Source of the DNA: HGM13233 sp964478515
Lineage (GTDB): Bacteria; Bacillota; Clostridia; Oscillospirales; Ruminococcaceae
Assembly (NCBI GenBank): GCA_964478515.1
Contig: CAYZIL010000001.1
Location: 60,345 to 124,344, forward strand
Reading direction: 5' to 3'
Length of the DNA: 64,000 bases
Shown: positions 60,526 to 64,000 of the stretch, piece after piece
How positions within the stretch are numbered: position 1 is the stretch's first letter
Layout: each line of letters opens with the position of its first letter
Notes under the pieces: model-generated
What the model saw: only the letters and a program-made list of their open reading frames with translations
What the model was told of the DNA's origin: nothing
Databases searched by the model: none
Program-made: the position numbers and the translations under genes

Positions 60526-61291
60526 TGAATTTTAGATTTGACGAAAGCATTGCAGCGAAATACAAGAGTAATTCACAAAAAATCAGAATAATGAGTGAAA
60601 ATTGGGTTGAAAATAATATGTACTGCCCTGTATGCGGTAATCCTAAAATAACTAATTTGGAAAACAATATGCCTGTGGCTGATTTTCAATGCGACTATTG
60701 CGGAGAGATTTTTGAATTGAAAAGTAAGTGTGGGAAAATCGGAAGAACAATAGCGGATGGTGCTTATGATACTATGATAAATAGGATTACAAGCATTAGC
60801 AATCCGGATTTGTTTGTAATGCAATATTCAAACGATTTGCAAGTCATGGAATTATCGATCGTTCCCAAGTTTTTTTCACTCCGGCGGTTATTGAAAAAAG
60901 AAAGCCCCTCTCACCATCGGCACGACGAGCAGGCTGGGTTGGATGTAATATAATTTATTCCGACATTCCACAACAAGGTCGCATTTCGATTATCAATAAG
61001 CAAATATTTTGCAATAAAAAAGAGGTCATTAATTCTTATAAACACGCAGTAACACTAAAAACAAATAGCATTGAAAACAGGGGTTGGCTTTTTGACGTTC
61101 TGAATTGCATTAACAACCTCAATCAAACTGAATTTTGCCTTGTTGATATTTATCGCTATACTGAAGTATTACGAAGTAAACATATAGACAACCATAATAT
61201 TGAAGCGAAAATCAGACAACAGCTGCAATTACTGCGAGATAAAGGCTATATTGAATTTGTTGAAAGAGGAAAATATCGTAAAATAATATAA
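60525..61291 (+). pseudogene. dpnI: DpnI restriction endonuclease gene with one-base frameshift
   Basis: DpnI cuts GATC only when adenine is methylated. The first frame has the catalytic domain: YKSNSQKIRIMSENWV, the zinc motif CPVCGNP...CDYC, PVADFQCDYCGE(I)FELKSK with catalytic Asp, Glu and Lys, and DGAYDTM. At AAAAAA (60894-60899) the frame breaks: one frame stops at 60953, and the -1 frame continues PLSPSARRAGWVGCNI and ends in the winged-helix domain (KIRQQLQLLRDKGYIEF) at 61291. Restoring one A gives 255 residues, close to pneumococcal DpnI. It may be a true mutation, a phase-variable tract, or an assembly error. Confidence 0.85.
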
Positions 61292-61351
61292 ATATTGTAT
61301 TTAAAGCGTGGTGATCCACTTTTGCAGATATGAATATACTGTTTAGCTTAG

Positions 61352-61798
61352 CACGAGGGTGCTGATGGCAAAGTATATCTTCATAAAGGTGATGCCCGAA
61401 ATCTCAATTTTGTACCAGATGAAAGTATTGATTTAATCTGTACACATCCCCCGTATTCTAACATAATTGCTTACAGCGAGGACATAGATGAAGACTTATC
61501 GCATCTAAAAGTACCCGAATTCCTTGAAGAAATGAAAAAGGTAGCTGCAGAGAGCTACCGTGTTTTAAAAAAGGACAAGTTCTGTGCGATACTTATGGGC
61601 GATACACGTCAAAAAGGTCATATGATACCGATGTCTTTTGAGGTTATGCAGATATTCCAAGGCTCCGGTTTCAAGTTAAAAGAGCTTATTATTAAAGAAC
61701 AGCACAACTGCAAGGCAACAGGCTACTGGAAAACAAACAGTGTGAAATACAATTTCTTGCTTATTGCGCACGAGTATTTATTTGTGTTTAGAAAGTAA
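61352..61798 (+). pseudogene. 5'-truncated DNA methylase fragment
   Basis: The open frame begins after TAG at 61349 with no start codon and runs 148 residues to TAA. It contains KGDARNLNFVPDESIDLICTHPPYSNIIAYS (written here as motif: VPDES, THPPY) and later FCAILMGDTRQKGH and KYNFLLIAHEYLFVF, which fit a DNA N4/N6 methylase of the D-P-P-Y type, but the N-terminal AdoMet and target-recognition parts are missing. The first ATG (61532) is after the catalytic motif. It is AT-rich like the rest of the island, so I read it as a degraded gene. Confidence 0.7.
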
Positions 61799-61885
61799 AA
61801 AAGCATAGACGATGACGGCGGTGTTTTGGCTCTACAGCAAAACGACCGTCTCGCTTAGCTTAATTTTTCTCAGGAGGAACCCGCT

Positions 61886-62521
61886 ATGTTATTCGGAAAC
61901 TGGTCCTTCGCCGCCGACGCCGCGGCGGCTGTCGCCGCAGTGCGCGACCCGGCAAATTTTCACTGGTCAGTTTTGACGCTGTTCGCCATCGTTATGATAA
62001 TCTACAGCAACGAAATCAAGGCCAAAAATTTTCGCGCCGTGGCGTCCGCGCTCGGTCTGTACAGTATCCACTGGCTGTACGAGATTGCGAACGCGCTCAT
62101 CTGCCATTTTACCGGCTACGCGCTGTGGACTGTTTCGCCCGAGAGCACGAGTTTCATTTTGCTCATCGGCGTCAGCGTGGAGCTGTCCTTAATGTTTTCC
62201 ATTGCCGGCTTCACCTGCAAGCTGCTGCCCGAGGACAAGAACATGAAAATACTCGGCATCAACAACCGCTGGTTCATGGGCATTGCGTTTGCGTTCTTCT
62301 GCTCGGTGTTCGAGATATTCCTCGCCTGGACGCCCGCGTTCATTTGGGTCTATCCCTGGTGGGGCGCACTGCCCGTTTTCATCACAACCTACATCCCGTT
62401 CTTTGTCGGTGCGTATCTTATCTATGACCTGGAACCAAAAAAACAGTGGCGGGTCGTCGGCACGCTTGTGGCGCTCAACGTCGTCCTGCTCGCGGTCCTG
62501 GTGCCGCTGGGCATTATATAA
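61886..62521 (+). CDS. multi-spanning membrane protein of unknown function
   Basis: The 211-residue protein has six predicted helices (around residues 22-40, 52-72, 84-102, 130-150, 156-178, 186-208) and conserved-looking polar positions in loops (YSNEIKAKNF, HWLYEIANALICHFTGY). AGGAGG precedes the ATG and codon use is GC-rich again, so it lies outside the AT-rich island. It lies 146 bases before the second guaA. No family is recognised with confidence. Confidence 0.7.
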   Translation: MLFGNWSFAADAAAAVAAVRDPANFHWSVLTLFAIVMIIYSNEIKAKNFRAVASALGLYSIHWLYEIANALICHFTGYALWTVSPESTSFILLIGVSVELSLMFSIAGFTCKLLPEDKNMKILGINNRWFMGIAFAFFCSVFEIFLAWTPAFIWVYPWWGALPVFITTYIPFFVGAYLIYDLEPKKQWRVVGTLVALNVVLLAVLVPLGII

Positions 62522-62581
62522 AAACGGTTTCACGTTTGCGGAAAATTTTTCTTTGAAGAACGTCTTTTTCTGCGGCATTTA

Positions 62582-62611
62582 TTGTCGGTCGGCAGACGGC
62601 TGGTACATATT
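62582..62611 (+). promoter_or_regulatory. possible promoter of the second guaA
   Basis: TTGTCG (62582-62587) and CATATT (62606-62611) are 18 bases apart, 57 bases before the ATG at 62668. Each box has only partial matches. Confidence 0.35.
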
Positions 62612-62667
62612 TTTCGCAAAAGATATATTATTTCTATTTCATTTGCAAAACAGAAAGGGCTAACGGA

Positions 62668-63957
62668 ATGAACCAAGACTGCATACTGGTGCTGGATCTC
62701 GGCAGCGAAAACAATGCGGCGCTGGCGCGTGAGATCCGCGCTTTGGGGGTCTACAGTGAAATAGCGCCCCACGACATCACCGCCGCGGCGCTGGCGGCAA
62801 TACCCAATGTTAAGGGCATAATTCTCAACGGCGGACCCAACCGCGTTGTCGACGGAGTCGAAATAGACGCCGGCGCCGCCGTGTACGGCAGCGGCCTGCC
62901 GCTGTTACCTGTCGACCACAAGGGCGCCGCGCCCTGGCCAGACGCCGACGACGCTAGGCAGACCATACTCGCCGAGTTCGTCTGCGGCAAATGCGCGGCG
63001 CGCAAAAACTGGAACACCGAAAACTTTATTGACGACCAGGTAGAGCTCATTCGCCGTCAGGTCGGCGACGGCAAGGTGCTGCTGGCACTGTCGGGCGGCG
63101 TCGACAGCTCGGTAGTCGCAGCGCTGCTCATTCGCGCCGTCGGCGAGCGGCTGAACTGCGTGCACGTCAACCACGGATTGCTGCGCAAGGGCGAACCCGA
63201 GCAGGTCGTCAGCGTGTTCCGCGAGCAGCTCGGCGCGAACCTCGTTTATGTCGACGCCGTCGACCGGTTTTTGGACAAGCTTGCCGGCGTCAGCGACCCG
63301 GAGAGCAAGCGAAAAATAATCGGCGCGGAATTCATTCGCGTGTTTGAAGAAGAGGCCCGCAAGCTGGACGGCATCCGCTTTCTCGCCCAGGGGACTATTT
63401 ACCCCGACATAATAGAAAGCGGCACCAAGACGCAGAAAAGCATAAAGAGCCACCACAATGTCGGCGGGCTGCCGCCCGACTTGAATTTTGAGCTGGTGGA
63501 GCCGCTGAAAATGCTGTTCAAGGACGAGGTGCGCGCCGTCGGCGCCGCGCTGGGACTGCCGGAAAGCATGGTGCAGCGTCAGCCCTTCCCCGGCCCGGGA
63601 CTCGGCGTGCGCTGCGTCGGCGCTATCACCCGCGACCGGCTTGAGGCCGTGCGCGAGAGCGACGCAATACTGCGCGAGGAATTTGCCAAAGCGGGACTCG
63701 ACAAAAAAGTCTGGCAGTATTTCACCGTCGTTCCCGATTTTCGCTCTACCGGCGTGCGTGACAACAAGCGCAGCTTCGAATGGCCGGTCGTCGTTCGCGC
63801 CGTCAACACCGTGGACGCCATGACCGCCGAGGTCGCAGAGCTTCCCTGGCCGCTGATGAACGAACTTGCCCGGCGCATTCCCGCCGAGGTCGCCGGCGTC
63901 AACCGCGTACTTTTCGACCTCACACCCAAGCCCACCGGCACTATAGAGTGGGAATAA
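62668..63957 (+). CDS. GuaA paralogue without functional glutaminase domain
   Basis: The 429-residue protein is an ATP pyrophosphatase GMP synthase: LSGGVDSSV at residue 142, GTIYPDIIESG, KSHHNVGGLP, QRQPFPGPGLGVR and the C-terminus TGTIEWE. In contrast to the 57760 gene, only about 120 residues precede this domain. They keep the start of a class I glutaminase (ILVLDLG, GGPN), but the nucleophile region GICYG is replaced by PVDHKG and the catalytic FHPE is absent. Ammonia should therefore come from free NH3 or a partner. A GAAAGG site precedes the ATG. Confidence 0.9.
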   Translation: MNQDCILVLDLGSENNAALAREIRALGVYSEIAPHDITAAALAAIPNVKGIILNGGPNRVVDGVEIDAGAAVYGSGLPLLPVDHKGAAPWPDADDARQTILAEFVCGKCAARKNWNTENFIDDQVELIRRQVGDGKVLLALSGGVDSSVVAALLIRAVGERLNCVHVNHGLLRKGEPEQVVSVFREQLGANLVYVDAVDRFLDKLAGVSDPESKRKIIGAEFIRVFEEEARKLDGIRFLAQGTIYPDIIESGTKTQKSIKSHHNVGGLPPDLNFELVEPLKMLFKDEVRAVGAALGLPESMVQRQPFPGPGLGVRCVGAITRDRLEAVRESDAILREEFAKAGLDKKVWQYFTVVPDFRSTGVRDNKRSFEWPVVVRAVNTVDAMTAEVAELPWPLMNELARRIPAEVAGVNRVLFDLTPKPTGTIEWE

Positions 63958-64000
63958 ACAAACCGCCCCGAACCCGTTGGCCTTAATTCATCGCTGCGAA

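Noticed and set aside
60885..60915. Programmed -1 frameshift in the DpnI gene
   Set aside because: The A6-G tract is in the wrong phase for the classical A-AAA-AAG slip, and no downstream stimulator is obvious; mutation or read error is simpler.
59290..62615. Direct repeats TTTTTCGCAA after guaA (about 59294) and before the second guaA (about 62609) as island borders
   Set aside because: Only ten bases, A/T-rich, and the right copy lies beyond the GC-rich membrane protein gene, so it does not mark the island edge.

Overview
The window looks like a piece of chromosome from a GC-rich anaerobic Firmicute of the Clostridia type. Evidence: a methionine T-box, mini-ribonuclease III, the YmfF/YmfH pair, a DRTGG/PHP/histidine-kinase-like ATPase hydrogenase operon, an NADH-linked electron-bifurcating [FeFe] hydrogenase, a type III glutamine synthetase with an ANTAR regulator, and low-GC-style promoters (TTGACA-17-TATAAT) in otherwise GC-rich DNA. 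I cannot name the species. No rRNA, tRNA, CRISPR array, transposase or integrase was seen.

Layout. 1-8400: a partial coiled-coil gene, a tandem DUF1508 protein and a membrane protein on the plus strand, then a minus-strand block with mrnC, obgE, rpmA, rplU (with a leader hairpin), folD, lgt and the two M16 peptidase homologues. 8500-12400: hom-thrB-lysC, each pair overlapping by 4 bases, and a nitroreductase. 12500-24430: a MurE-like ligase; a tRNA-Met-type T-box driving metN-metI-metQ; a Crp/Fnr regulator divergent from a second ABC uptake system (SsuABC/TauABC-like); a ferritin-like/VIT1 metal protein; a ZIP transporter; an XRE regulator; a phosphatase/corrinoid adenosyltransferase pair. 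24675-29406: an azoreductase-like flavoprotein, a GH13 amylase and glycogen phosphorylase. 29584-35889: a ZapA-like coiled-coil protein, dut, maf, a MinD-like ATPase, mgsA, hisS and aspS. 36081-40715: a DUF5317 protein, an HD-GYP protein preceded by a structured leader and a 25-residue membrane peptide, a conserved unknown, and an M3 peptidase.

40921-49018 is one ten-gene operon. The bifurcating hydrogenase subunits (HydC/NuoE, ferredoxin-like, HydB/NuoF, HydA) enclose a probable sensory set: two DRTGG proteins, two GHKL ATPases, a PHP phosphoesterase and a second, HydS-like hydrogenase protein. 49420-54349 has an APC amino acid permease, a DtxR/MntR-like regulator divergent from a ZIP transporter across a perfect palindrome, a small acidic protein, an SDR epimerase and a proline-rich repeat protein.

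54448-64000: glnA type III and an ANTAR antiterminator gene are divergent, and both have terminator hairpins in their 5' leaders, with small ORFs. A normal guaA follows. Then comes a strikingly AT-rich island (about 59300-61850) with a Dam/DpnM-like methylase lacking part of its C-terminus, a DpnD/PcfM-like protein, a DpnI gene with a one-base frameshift, and a fragment of another DNA methylase. The window ends with a membrane protein and a second guaA whose glutaminase domain is reduced and lacks the catalytic cysteine and histidine.

The most unusual signals are the DpnM-plus-DpnI combination (mutually toxic if both work), the ANTAR/glnA leaders, the three-way-junction leader with a tiny membrane peptide before the HD-GYP gene, and the glutaminase-less GuaA paralogue.
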